A DNA stretch of 64,000 nt from contig NC_037593.1 of NCBI RefSeq assembly GCF_003073045.1, positions 19,256,812 to 19,320,811 on the forward strand, given 5' to 3'. The first letter of the stretch is position 1. The number at the start of each line of letters is the position of its first letter. The translations under genes and the position numbers were made by a program. Positions 10,601 through 22,924 of the stretch are shown piece by piece. The notes beneath the pieces are model-generated. The model did not search any database. It was not told where the DNA came from and worked only from the letters and a program-made list of their open reading frames with translations. The DNA comes from Pomacea canaliculata. Its lineage: Eukaryota > Mollusca > Gastropoda > Architaenioglossa > Ampullariidae.

Positions 10601-13217
10601 AGACTTGCTACTAGAGGAACAGTGATTAGTGTCTTGGTAACTACTTGTCAGCTTTAAAGCAGTCCTCTTAGGAAGTTTCCCAACCTCTGACATACATCTG
10701 CCCCCTTTTCTCTTTCTGTTCACAAAATGATCTTTCTGGTCAGTCACATCTTCCATGCTTCCTTCCAATGTTTCCATAGGGAATGAATCTCTCTCAGCTG
10801 AAGCCAAGTCAGGTACATGTGTGCAGACTTTGGTTTTGTTTACACTTGTGATGGAGCTCAGAGTACGTTTTCCTTCCACATTGGTAGAAGACACAGAAAC
10901 TGGCCTGCTTTTGTGAGGTATGACTTGGGAGCATGGCTGAAAGTAGCTGCTGATGTCAGTCTGATCTGGTACGCTTTGGACATTCAGCAACTAAAGGAAA
11001 AAGAAGAAGAATAATCTAGGCACAACAATCTAGAGTGCTTAGCAAAAATATCTTCTAGTACAAACAGGTTTTCCATTACTGTAATAGAGCCTTCAACATT
11101 TATATAATACACGAAATTGTTTCTATGAAATGCTAATGTACAAATAACTTAAAGAATACATTTTTTCATGCACAGTTTAATTTGGTATTCTGTATCACAT
11201 AAAAGCATACTATCTCTTTACATTCTGCTGTGATAATTCTTACAAGAATTGGAAAAATCTGCAAATATTAACAGTAGAGTTTATGAGTAAAATCATTGAA
11301 TCTTCTTACTTGGCTGAAAGCTAGGTTGGTCTGTGCACAATGAGAATGCTGCCTTGGACAAACATACACTACCAACTTAAAGCGCTCTATATGTGCACAT
11401 TTGTAGGCTGCTCCTGGAGCTGCAAAAACAGTATTACATTATACTATTATATTATACAGCATTATACCCACACACACATGCGTACACTAACCTATTACTT
11501 TAACAAAACATCAGTAAGCTCCTGTTTTTTTTCACAAGGAAAGTGAACAGTCACAGGACATTTAGACTAAATACAAACATCTAATTTTTTTCCACTGCAG
11601 ATTTCTACCTGCTCCCCTACCTCAGCCTAATACTAATACCACTGCCATCCCCAACAAGTATGTATAAACACATCTGTGCAACATAAATTAGTAGAGATTT
11701 GCACCTACAGTACTATACATATTTTCTTTTATTCCTTATTAGAAATAGGGTAATTTAAGGATATTTGCTTTCATCTGCAAATGACAGGAAAGTGAACAAT
11801 AGCACTGATTTATGCTTCTAATTATGTCAAGAGGACAATAACACAACTATCGAAAAAAAAAAAGGTTTCCTTACCACACAACATAAAAGTTTACCACCAC
11901 CAATAAAATGTATAACAATGACCACAAAGAAAGAAAAAGCTGATAAGCAATGAAAGAGAAAAACAAAACAAAACCAAGAAGACAGGCCTGACAATACAGA
12001 GCAGCAATGGTAGTATCTGAATCTGATGATCTATAACTCTAGATGATGCTGATGATAACTGTGAAGATGTAAGCATGATATCCTGCACTTACTTTTGTTC
12101 CTATGTTTTGTCAGGAGTGTCTGTACCTCTGGCTTTGGCTTCAGCTTGTAACCCAGCCTTATGTCAGTCCCTTTAATGATAAAGGAGTAAAAATGACTGT
12201 TATATGTATGAGCAAATCCTTTTTTTAAAACTGAAAGAACATTAAACCCAGCCTCAGTCTATCCACCAAGTATCATTAATGTCCTTGCATAGACAATGAT
12301 GGTGATCTTATTTTAAAAGTTGCTATTATAAAACTGAGATTGTGTGGAATGTGTTAATTATATTGACTGACTGGGACTGGTAGCCTGGACTTAGATGAAA
12401 ATGAATTAAAACAGAAAGAAATTGAAAACAAACAAAAAAATGTCATACCAACTAAACAGTCATAATGTTCTTTTTCTCGCTTGATACCATGAATGATCTG
12501 GTCAAACTGTTTAATAACTGGTTCCAAAAGCATATTCACCTCCTGGAAATGTACTATTCTTTTAAAATGGCCATACAAAAGTTGCTCAAAATGATTAAGT
12601 GATCTGACCATACAACACTCACTTTTGTTAAAAATCTGAATCCTGTCTACACAATATACAAAACTAAATTAAGACAGAAATAGCAAAGATCTTACGGCAC
12701 AATGATATTAATGCATAATGGGTATGCACTTCAGTGAAAATCTACATCACAACATTGAGTGCATAAAAAACTTGATTAAGTTTACACATGATTTTAGTAG
12801 TATATAAAAAAAACTTGTAAATTCTAATGGCAAATAGTTTCATCATTGTTATAATTATGGACAAGACTTCACTGTCAGCAAAAGTCCTTGTTCCAATGCA
12901 CATAATGTTTATTTTTTATATGTAATATTACAGCCTCAAAATAAAAACTTGGTTTACACATGCAAGATCCTCAAGAACCCAGAACTGAAGTGCTATAATA
13001 TCTGTCATACAAGGTATATTGCCAAAATGTGCATTAAAAGCCAAGATAAAAATTTTTTTCTATAAAACGTTCTTAAAAGATGGCATACAATGACTACAAA
13101 TGTTACTATTACCTTCATGTAAATATCTTGAAACCAGTTTCGAGAAACACCTGCGGCTTTATGCACTGCTGTGATAAAAGGATGTATTTCTAATTCCATA
13201 ACTCTGAACTTTGATAG
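7634..13217 (-). CDS. SLX4IP-like protein with long Ser-rich tail
   Basis: Minus-strand exons 5' to 3': 13113-13217, 12449-12542, 12093-12170, 11310-11419, 10548-10990, 9360-10334, 8873-9006, 8496-8596, 7634-7723. From the in-frame ATG at 13199 this gives 2112 nt, 703 aa. The N-terminal ~120 residues resemble SLX4IP: KFRVMELEIHP aligns with FAVLVDLHILP, WFQDIYMKEVNMLLE with the WF...EEVCLLL block, and FKLVVYV...NLAFSQ with RFVVCVSQLAFS. The SLX4IP match extends upstream of the ATG to the acceptor at 13218-13219, so the true start may lie in another 5' exon (one candidate ATG is at 13587). Exons 5 and 6 (~470 residues) are Ser/Lys/His-rich and look disordered. A short helical C-terminus (residues about 630-703) was not recognised. 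Vertebrate SLX4IP (~408 aa) works with SLX4-XPF in DNA repair and ALT telomeres. Intron 8 uses a GC-AG donor. The exon structure is firmer than the name. Confidence 0.65.
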
Positions 13218-14219
13218 CTACCCAACAAAAGAAAAGAAAACTCTGCGTTAGCAAATAATTTTACTTTGCAGCACAGACTATTGTAATATAGCAATCTGTC
13301 GTTTATCGCGGGAGATGCGTTCCATTCTTCAACTGGATGATCCTAAACTCCTTTGGCAGTTTTCATCTACAATTATGAATCATTTACACAGCGCACACAT
13401 TAATATTATGTAATATAGATCATTATAGATATATAGATCAAGACAGAAGAGCGATTTAAAAATTGAAAATAAAGGACAGCTCGCTGTAAATTCGTAAATC
13501 ACCTTGCTTTGAGACTAATAAAGCCAGGATAGTCAACAATAATACGTACGGTCTTTCACAAGCTTCGCCACTATCGCTGTATGTCATGCTTCAGTTTGTT
13601 TATGATTTTATATATTTGGTTATGTTCTTTAAAGTTAATCGAAATAATTTCCGAAAGGCATCGTCTGAATTTCGCGAAGAGGGAAAGTTCTCAAAACTAC
13701 CGTATGGATTGTGCTATTTTATTTTCCTCATATATAAAACAAGTGGAAATGCATTTTATACTGTTAAAATTGTATGCAGTTACCCATAAATATCGTAGTT
13801 CCTGGTGTCCCATGGAATATCCAGCCGCTCTTGGCATTATTGAGTATTGCGAACACCGATCTCTGCACTATAAACAATGGACAAGTTCGCGAAGAAATGA
13901 CAATCTTTCTGGTTCGTCGTGGCCGCCTATGACGGGCATGACGTAACGGAGGGAAACTTGAGTGATCGCCCCTGAGCCTGCGTTGCGTACGCAGGGCAGA
14001 GACCATTCGGATCCCATTGACAAATAGCAAAAACATTTACATAAATATTATAAATTGAGACACGTTTTCTTTTTAGCGTTTTAAAAAGCTGTATAATATT
14101 TTTAGCAAATCATAGGATCACTCTACGTTGTAAACAAAAGATGAAAATACTTTCTAAACTGCTACATCGAGCAGACGATCTTATCACGTGGGCCGAACAA
14201 TGTCACATGATTCCTCAAA
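13218..14219. promoter_or_regulatory. Shared head-to-head promoter region (SLX4IP-like / SLC35F6)
   Basis: About 1 kb separates the first recognised exon of the minus-strand SLX4IP-like gene from the plus-strand SLC35F6 start codon. It should contain both 5' ends. A CACGTG E-box lies at 14185-14190 and GTCACATGA at 14202-14210, both within 40 nt upstream of the SLC35F6 ATG. No TATA box is obvious. Open frames here (13581-13946 and others) show no family resemblance. Confidence 0.5.
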
Positions 14220-17200
14220 ATGGCGCTCACCTGTGTTCAAGTGATGTTTATGGTGGGAATGTTGGTTACTGGGAGTATAAACACAATAAGCAAGAAAGCT
14301 CAGAATGATTGCAGGTAGAAGATAAATTTAACCCTATTCCAAAAGATTTACTTTGTATTAGGTAAAGCTGTACTCAGTGAGAAAATATTTGTACGTCACT
14401 ATACACTGTATATGTATACACTTCTGTAAACTGCATGCTATTTTTCGTTGTTTTAATGTGTTAAGGAGTGCTGGGTTGATGTGCCCAGACGTATGCACGT
14501 AAAAGAAAGTGAATGGATAAATAAATATGAAAGTAGATGATGATGTCAGTCAGACCAAATATGCTTTGACCACTCAGCAGATAAAGGGAAATGAAGAGAT
14601 ACCAGGAACAAACAAAAAAAAACTATCAAAAAAAGGCACTTCAAGTGTAATGTGAAACAAGCACTTTTAAGTTACTTTTTCAGTGCATCTGTTGCATATA
14701 ACTTCAAACAGGTCATAAGAGCTATGTCTGTCAGGGTAACAGGTGAGCACTTTCAAAGAATATCTAAAAGCTCTTTCATTGTAAGACTTATCTTACTTTT
14801 GTTTTCTCTAATTTCTCTATAGTGCAAGAGGCTACTATATGTCAGGAAACAGCACATCTATTCACAGTTTTAATCATCCATGGTTTCAGACATGGATCAT
14901 GTTTATTGGTATAGTATTTTTATGTTACTTTGATGATGACTTGATTGCATTTGGGGTAGTTACAAACCTCAGTAGACTGCATTTACATAGTATTAGACTA
15001 TGAATATGCAGATTAACTAAGGATGATCACACACTTACACAGTTAATTTTTTTAAAACAAATTCAACCAGTGCTCTGTAATGTGTAAACATTTATTTATG
15101 TGCAGTATTAAAGTGTTCATATATCTATTTCTGTATACTTTGATTATAGACAAGACATAGCACATCCATGAGATTACAAAATGTATTTCTGATAATGTGA
15201 TAATGCTTAAAATGTTAAAGTTATTGAGTTCAGTTGACAGAATTAAGTTGCTCAAGTATTTGGTTTAGTCTTTACAACACATTCTCAGCATTTATGATGA
15301 AATAGTTTAAAGTGACAATAGCAGCATTACTTTAAAATCAAACTTGCATTCTTTCCAGGGGAGTGTGCCTGTTTGGTTGGACTACTGTTGCATCGAAGAC
15401 ATGAAAAGCAAAAGTTTTTAAAGGAGGTATGCATACGCACATAACATATGCATTATATGTTCATACATGATATCATAGACTGGTCCATGTGTGACCCTAA
15501 TTTGTCATCATCATCCCTTGAGTAAATAACTAGTAGAAACTAAGCAAAGTCCACATCTCACAACTGTACAGAAGGATGGGAATGATGGGAGGTTTGTACC
15601 TCCTGTACTTGGTGGCAGAGCTGACACTGTTGTTGTGCCATAGTCTGTGGTTGTTGTTGATGAGGTCCTTATGCAAATATCTGCCGTGCAGCTACCATCT
15701 TTGGAAAGAGTAGCACTCAAGTACTGGAAGCTGGTTACCTCTTTGAGCTGTACTTCATTGATGTGGATCTTTACTCTGCTGTGCCCAATGGTGTTGTCTT
15801 TGACCGTACTCTTGTCCATACTGATTTCCATCCTTGCTATGATAGCCTTAGTTGCTGGCATGGTGTGCAACTCAACCCATCAGAGAGGAGGGTAACAAAA
15901 GCAGGCCAAAAAGACCAACATAACTTTCACAATTTTGCAGTGTTAAAATTATTCTAAGGTAAAGATGGCTGGTGAAGTTTTCTTGAGTTAGAATGCACCC
16001 TTTTATCACATACCCTCTAGATGAGAAAAAGAATGCCTTCAAATGGAGTTTGAATTATTGGAATGAGGGAGGGTCCAGAAGAACATTTTTACAAAAATAA
16101 AAGTGCTCATTTAATTGTAAAATGACGAAACCATTAAGTCATAAATGCTGTGTTTTATATATATGTGTATAGAGCAAATGGGCATCCCAGATTGGACATG
16201 AACCCCCTACTGCTCCAGAGAATCCAAGGTATGTTTTCTGTCTTTTTAATCTTTGTTTTGTGTATGTATTTCCTAATTCCTGTTATTTTCATTTAAATTT
16301 TTACTCTCTAAAGAGATTAGTTTGTTCCCATCCACTGCAAATGTTGCTTAAACTTCTGTCTTTTTTATACTTAAAACCTCCATATCTTTATTATAATTAT
16401 TATAATATTTAAAACTGCTGTCATCATTATACTTAAAACTGTGTGTTTAACATACTTAAAATCTGCAAAGAAAAGTTACATAATAAATTTTAATTGATAG
16501 CTTATTAGCCTTCAATCTGTCTTTACACCTATTGGCACAACTGTTGTGTCAACAGTCTTTTCTTCCTTCAGATTATTTCAATGGATTTTTATAATTCCCA
16601 CTATTTGTGACCTCGTTGGAACATCACTGGCAGGTAATATTTTAAAAAAAAATCACTTGTAACTTTGAGTGACGAATACATAGGTGGGGGAATTTTCTAT
16701 GAGTTTTTTTTTTATCTTGAAAACTTTTTCTCGGGCAATAAAAATAAACTCATTTTTCTCTGTTGGGAAAGTTCCAGCAGAATTAATTTTTGCTTGCCAT
16801 TATTATTATTTTCGCCTTGCATTTTTAACTAATCAGGGATTGGTTTGCTGTATGTGGATGCATCGGTTTGGCAGATGCTGAGAGGGTCCATCATCATATT
16901 TGCTGGTATTCTTTCTGTAAGTCAGATAACTTTAGTTCTTTTTTAATGGTGAGACTGGATTACATTTTTATATTTGCTCAAAATATACATGTTTTTAAAT
17001 CCCACTTTTAGATAAATATGGTATAATTTCTTTAAGTAAAATGTAAAACAATTTCTTTTATTATCTGATTATTGCAAGACATTTTACTTTTAAAATGAAA
17101 GTCTGAGAAAAATTATGTACATTTTTTATCTGTGCTTTATTAAGCAAAGGAACTACAGACAAAAAAAAAATATGTATATTTTAGCTGTCATCTGTCACAG

Positions 17201-20200
17201 AAAATCTTCTTGAAACGTAAATTATACCCTGTTCATTGGCTGGGTATGCTAGTAACCATGGGTGGTTTGATTCTTGTTGGCTGCTCCAGTGTATTCCAGT
17301 CAACCCAAAGCACTAGTGGATCAAAAACTCTTCTTGGTGAGTCTCTTGACAAGTGGTTCCTAATGTTGAGAACAGAGCCACTTTAACAAAAGTCTTTCTT
17401 AGTAAAAGTTTAGGTTACACAAAACATAATACCTCAGTAAAATGAGATGATTAAAATTGTTTGCATTTAACTCAAGTTGTTTGGAGTAAAAGCACAAAGT
17501 TAATCAAAAGCAAACATTCTGTCTAGATTTGTAAAAACACACTCAGTATTGCTTTCTTCTAGGAGTGCAAAATTTGATTTTGTAATTTCTTAGCATCGCA
17601 AAAGTGAGCAAAATACTATTAAAAGACAGAATTTAGGAGGGTAGTGCTAAAAATAAACAACACCTCTTCCTAAACAATTTTTCTTTACCATCCCTGACTG
17701 AGAAATGACTTTGGTTCTGAGTATTCGCTAAACTATTAATTCTCCAAATCATGAATTATATCTGCTGTAACTATAAAACAAAACTGTATGCACAAACTTC
17801 AAGACAGGACAAAAGCTTTTATCCAATTTTATAGATACCATTGTTATAAAACATTGAATAAGCTTAATAAATCTTTGATTTTATAAAGTCATGTTACACA
17901 GGTATTTTATTAATTCTGGGAAGTCAGTTGGTCAGTGCCTCACAGATGATCATTGAAGAACTGTTTCTAAAAAAGAAAAACTTCCATCCTTTGCAGGTAA
18001 GAGCATATTGCAATAAATGTACCTAATTTTGTTATCATTCATCTTTTATTCAGCTCACATTTGATAGAGTTCATGTAAAAGACTTTTTTCTTTGATAAAG
18101 ATGATGTTTTCATGGGATAACTATTGTTCTAATGACTCAGGTTTATTTTTATGTTTATGACCACAGGTTGTTGGCATGGAGGGTACATTTGGCTTGCTGC
18201 TTATGACATTTGTGAGTAGCAGATTAATTCACCAGTCGTACCCCATCAACACATGCCTTTCAATCTGGACACATGAATTATTTTTAAAAAAAATTATTTA
18301 AAAAACCTATGTAAGGTACAACTGTAATTTTTGTTTTTTACATAGAGTAGAATTTCAATTTTCCGAACTTGCTTCAAGCTTTTTTTTAACAGTTATATAT
18401 CTAGGAAGGTAAGCTAATAGGATTTTTTTTTAAAAAAAAAAGGTTTTGTAAAGTAGGCTACCACACCAAACTTACCACAAATCTTGCCAAAAATCCAGTT
18501 TTTATATAAAAAATATATGTGAGGGATGACCTGTAAGGATGTAACAGATAAGTATTACATATACATGAAGTTCAAGTGTTTTTGCATGAAACCTCTGATC
18601 CCTGACTTGCCATATTTGAAAGGCAGTAATTAGATCTAGAAAATTCTAAATTACCACCAGGAAACAACCAACTAAACAATGCCAAAAAAGGTAGCTGTAG
18701 AAAAATGATTACTTAAGCAATACCCACAGTTACATCCTTTAGTCTACGTATAAAAATTGGACCAAAAAATAATTGACTAGCCTTCGTAAGACTGCTTATA
18801 CAGCGATCTTAGCACTTCAGCATGCTACAGAAGTGACTGTTTTGAGTTGATCTTTATGAAATGAGGATCAGAGGACAACACAGACAGAAGTCATTTAGTG
18901 GATTTTCTCATGAAATGTTACATTAAATTTTTGAACTTTTTTCCCATCCATATTTTTATTAATTTGTTTCATCACATCCATTTAAGTTGTATTATTTATT
19001 GGTAATTACCCACTAAAGGTACATTTTTAGCAATTTTTGTTTTTCAATTACAGGTAGTTTTACCAGTAATGTACTTTATTCCTGGTGATGACCCTGGGGG
19101 AAGATATGAGAACAGCATTGATGCACTGTACCAGCTTGGTAACAGTCCCAAGCTTCTTATTTTTTGCATCCTCTACCTTATATCTATTGCATTTTACAAC
19201 TACTTTGGGCTTGCTGTCACAAAGTCCCTCACAGGTAAGTCAGAATTTTAGTTTAAATAAAAATATGATTTTCTGCATTAAACATTTAGTAAACATTATC
19301 ATAATGAATGGCTTGTCATGATTTTAGCTTGTTTTCTTTTCAACATTATGGATAAAAAGTGGTCATATTTTTCTTGCTAAACACTAAATGTGAAGATTTT
19401 TTGGTTTACACAAACACATTTAACATAGAACAGCTGAGACTGTCATCAGAAATGTTAGAAACACTAGTTAATCGAAAATCTAATTTAAATCAATGAAATC
19501 TCCAGCTGTGCACAGGACACTAATTGATGCTTGCCGAACGATCCTGGTGTGGGCAGTTAGCCTTGTCATCTACTATGGTTTTGACAAGGTAGGGGTTAGT
19601 CACTGCTGTTAGCATTTTAGCAGAACAGGTTTTCCTGTGTCAGACTGAATGACTTGCAGGAGTGGGTGTGTAGATATGTTATTTGTATGCAAAGTCATTA
19701 CAAATGTGCAAATGCCTTATGCATAAAGAATGCTTGAATTTTTCTATATTTCTATATGCAAACATCTGCATAGCTACAGCTCAAATGCATCAATTCATTC
19801 CTATTGAATGAGTTAACTTCATGAAACTTCACAAATATGTGAATGATTTCAATAAGAGACAAATTCTAGCAAAAAAAACCCTATTGAACTGCTTCTGCCT
19901 ATAGATGAAAGGTTATTTGATAACTATTCAAGGCCTTATCACAATATATAGAAATTTGAAAAGATTATTTTTATATGACATCTGGTTGTCACATCTTCAG
20001 GAATTTGGCGAAGACTTTGACAAGACTTATGGCATATTGCAAGGTAAGGAAAAAGTTTATTCAGGATGTCTCCAATTTATTTTATTTTTTTAAAGCTATA
20101 CATTGCTGGTTTGGATCATATGGCAGTCAGGCATCTAGTTTCAGTGGTACTGCCTATCAAAATTCATATACATCATGTAATGTATATACAGATTTATGTG

Positions 20201-20741
20201 ATTTAGAGGTGGACACATTTGAATAGTTCATGTTTATTTTGTTAATATCCGTTTTCTGATGCTGCACCATTCTCTAAAATGGTAGTAAGGAACATAAATG
20301 GTACAGAAAATTAAGCATCGTAATCAAGGATAAATGTTACTATCTTGTATTCAAAATCAAATTACGCTATATAGAGGACTGCAGAGCAAATAAACCTTTG
20401 TTTTGTAAGGATGCGATTTGCTTCCTGATACCAGTAATATTTACAGCTCTTTTTCTTCTTCTTCTCTGGTAGTTGATGGCTTTTCGTTCCTTGTGATTGG
20501 GACCATGTTATACAACCAAGTGATGACTTTGCCTTGGATTCCTTGGTGTAATCCTCCTCCTTCCGTAGAAGTTGTGGCCATCGTTAATGAAGATCATGGA
20601 GTTAATGGCAAGAGAAGTGCTAGTGTCAAGAAATCAGCAAATATACAGGACCTCGAAGAGTCATATAAATCTGATATTGATGAGTGTAGCACTCTTTTGG
20701 CAAGACCCAAAACAGAAAGGCAGCAGCAAGTGTACACCTGA
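14220..20741 (+). CDS. SLC35F6: SLC35F6, lysosomal 10-TM drug/metabolite-type transporter
   Basis: Exons: 14220-14314, 14823-14908, 15359-15426, 16173-16228, 16572-16633, 16837-16916, 17201-17336, 17902-17996, 18167-18211, 19054-19234, 19506-19588, 20001-20043, 20473-20741 (1299 nt, 432 aa; human 371). The start MALTCVQVMF leads into LVTGSINTISKK, nearly the human LVTGSINT. Other family blocks are CDLVGTSLAGIGLLYVDASV, QMLRGSIIIFAGILS, HWLGMLVTMGGLILVG, MEGTFGLLLMTFV, YFIPGDDPGG and AFYNYFGLAVTKSL. Multiple hydrophobic helices fit the EamA/DMT fold. The extra length lies in a hydrophilic C-terminal tail (~65 residues, Ser/Glu/Lys-rich). Human SLC35F6 is a lysosomal membrane protein that also interacts with ANT2 at mitochondria; its substrate is unsettled. 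In intron 6-7 the nearer acceptor (17184) would hit a stop, so 17200 is used. Intron 3 carries a LINE relic. Confidence 0.95.
14553..14613. repeat. Diverged copy of SLX4IP-like exon 5 boundary, in SLC35F6 intron 1
   Basis: About 60 nt beginning GATGATGTCAGTCAGACC match 10948-11008, which is the 5' part of SLX4IP-like exon 5 plus its splice acceptor. By eye about 45 of 59 positions are identical, with no gaps. Both copies read in the same direction along the plus strand. Here it lies in an intron and is not coding. Confidence 0.6.
15511..15880 (-). mobile_element. LINE reverse-transcriptase relic in SLC35F6 intron 3
   Basis: The minus-strand frame reads KIHINEVQLKEVTSFQYLSA then TLSKDGSC...DI.IR. 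This is the F.YLG..LSKDGSC..DI..RI segment found after the palm in many LINE reverse transcriptases. It is upstream-truncated, lies antisense to SLC35F6 and carries no complete catalytic domain. Confidence 0.75.
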
Positions 20742-21005
20742 AAAATCCAGAGAGCTTTGTAAAGGGCTGCAGCAATCCATAGAAAGTGACGGATCTAGCA
20801 GTCAGATTTAGGACCAGGAAGAAATGAGAGACACAGAACAAAAAATTTTATTGGACATAATTGTTCGAATGTTGCATATTTAATGTTACGTATACATTTA
20901 AAAGTATTTTCTAAGCATATAATTGCTAATCTTTTTGAAATGCATCGTCATCCCTTTCCTTTGTATAATTTTTTGTTAATGCCTATATTTGTACAATGTC
21001 CTAAA

Positions 21006-21011
21006 AATAAA
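21006..21011 (+). promoter_or_regulatory. Polyadenylation signal of SLC35F6
   Basis: AATAAA 265 nt after the stop codon, preceded by a T-rich stretch and followed by T-rich sequence. The 3' UTR would be about 290 nt. Confidence 0.65.
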
Positions 21012-22341
21012 CCAGTTTTACACTTTATTTTACTCCCTTGCAATTTATGGCTTCTTTAGTAACTGAATGAGAAATTATATTTTATATCATTAAACAAAAT
21101 TTTAAAGCAGTTAACTACTTTTGCTGTGCTTACAAGAGAAAGATGTGTAAATGTACCAAAAATTTCTCTCTCTCTTACACTGCTGCTGTGCTGTTGTCAG
21201 TATTTGTGAATGAAAGCACAAGCAATATGTCAGCATGGTTCATCTCAAACAATTTGGTCAGAAACACATTTTTAGAAGCTATTTGGTGATTGCACTGTCA
21301 AAAACTAGGTAAGCTTCAGCTTGTCCTCGATTTCAAAATGAAAATTTGTGAGTACTTTCAAGAATGGATCAGATTTGATTTTTAGTGAGCTGGTGGAGGG
21401 TACCTTTTCTGTCTGTTTTTTTTTTTTATGATGGATACTAAATTGCTTCAAATTAATTTTTTTAAAAAAGGTATTCAATAGAAAGATCCATTTTATTTAT
21501 GAGACAGAATGAAGAAGGATCACAAGTGATGAATAGACATTTTGAAAATGTACATTCACACCAGCTAATTAGACCAGGTAACAGAAGAATGTTTATAACC
21601 TCCATAGGAAGAAATAACTTTACAGATTCAATTTGTATTAACATGAAGTTTGGCTTTCCATGCCTCAGCAATTGTGTAGAAAATTTCCAAATAATTTATA
21701 ATGCAGATAATACTGATATTTATCAAACACCTCGTGAAAAATTACAATTCTGTGCGAAAAAATACTTCAAAACTAGTGAGCTTCTTGGCAATATTCACAG
21801 ATGTTAAAAATTACCTTTCCCTGTTCAATCAGTCATTGAAAAAGTTTTGAAGAAAAAAAGTGTACAGGAAACAATTTGGAGCTGTGTTGATCTGCAATTC
21901 ACAGCATGAACCTTTACTAATATTTTTAACAAACTCAAGTCCTATGTCACACTAACAGTATCACAAAACAATGATAAGAATTACTACATCAGATACCATT
22001 TATCACAACAATCTGACATTTCACCATTTCTAATCGTAAATTCTATGTCAAGAACAATCATTCAGGTGATGTTTTAAGACAACCTATCCCGATATAAAAA
22101 TACACATGCAATCTGAGGTGCAATTCTTATCACTGTCCAAGCATAAGCCCACCAGGAAAATCTACAAAAATGTCATTGTTTTAAGTAATTTCTGATCCCT
22201 CCTTTTGATCCTTACTTGATTTTAAAGTATTTCTCACAAAACCCATCTCTAAAAGTAAGTGCTTTAATTCTCTTCAAAAGGGTTGGGAAGAAAATGGGAA
22301 AGGTGTGTGCAAGAAAAAGGAATTCTGAGATACAACCATAG
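21012..22341. other. Convergent spacer between SLC35F6 and TECPR2
   Basis: AT-rich, with no recognisable exon. The 102-codon plus frame at 21499-21807 has no family resemblance. A TTTATT (AATAAA on minus) near 21493 is a candidate end for the TECPR2 3' UTR. Confidence 0.4.
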
Positions 22342-22462
22342 TTAAAGACCAACCTGAATGGTTTGCATTGGATTTCGGAGGCTGAAATTTACAGGTTAGT
22401 TTTATATCACCTATATCTACTGATATCGGACAAAAATGCAAACCATTCAGGTTGGTCTTTAA
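22342..22462. repeat. 28-bp perfect inverted repeat (hairpin)
   Basis: Left arm 22342-22369 (TTAAAGACCAACCTGAATGG... to TTTGCATT) is the exact reverse complement of 22435-22462; the spacer is 65 nt. No target-site duplication is visible next to the arms. It lies about 460 nt beyond the TECPR2 stop, probably in its 3' UTR, where the RNA would form a long perfect stem. It could also be a small foldback element. Confidence 0.9.
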
Positions 22463-22924
22463 TGGGCAATTTTCATTGGAATTTGTAATGTATTTAAAAA
22501 CACACATAGGTAAACAGGATGACAAACTGGAAAAAACAATGAACTGTGTTCATTTCAAAATCCTGCTTTCATTACCATTTACAAAAATATAATCTATAAA
22601 CTTTCTCCAGTGCAAAATTTACTGAGCTCATTTTTTTTAATACAAATGTAAAAGAATTTAGGCCAGTACCCTCTCACGCAATCATATGCATATATATAAC
22701 TGCAATCAAGAAAAGCAAGTAAAATACCAACAGTCATACATAATATCAACTGCACATTAATATAATCATTTCACATTAATTGCACAAGCGCCCACTAATA
22801 AACTAAAAGGTTATACAGTCATGACTGACTCTCAATCTGTCTGGGATGGCTGGATAATTGTCTGTCAGGATAATTTTTCAGATTAAGCTGGCAGCATCAT
22901 GTTAAAGGCCACATAAGCAATTCC

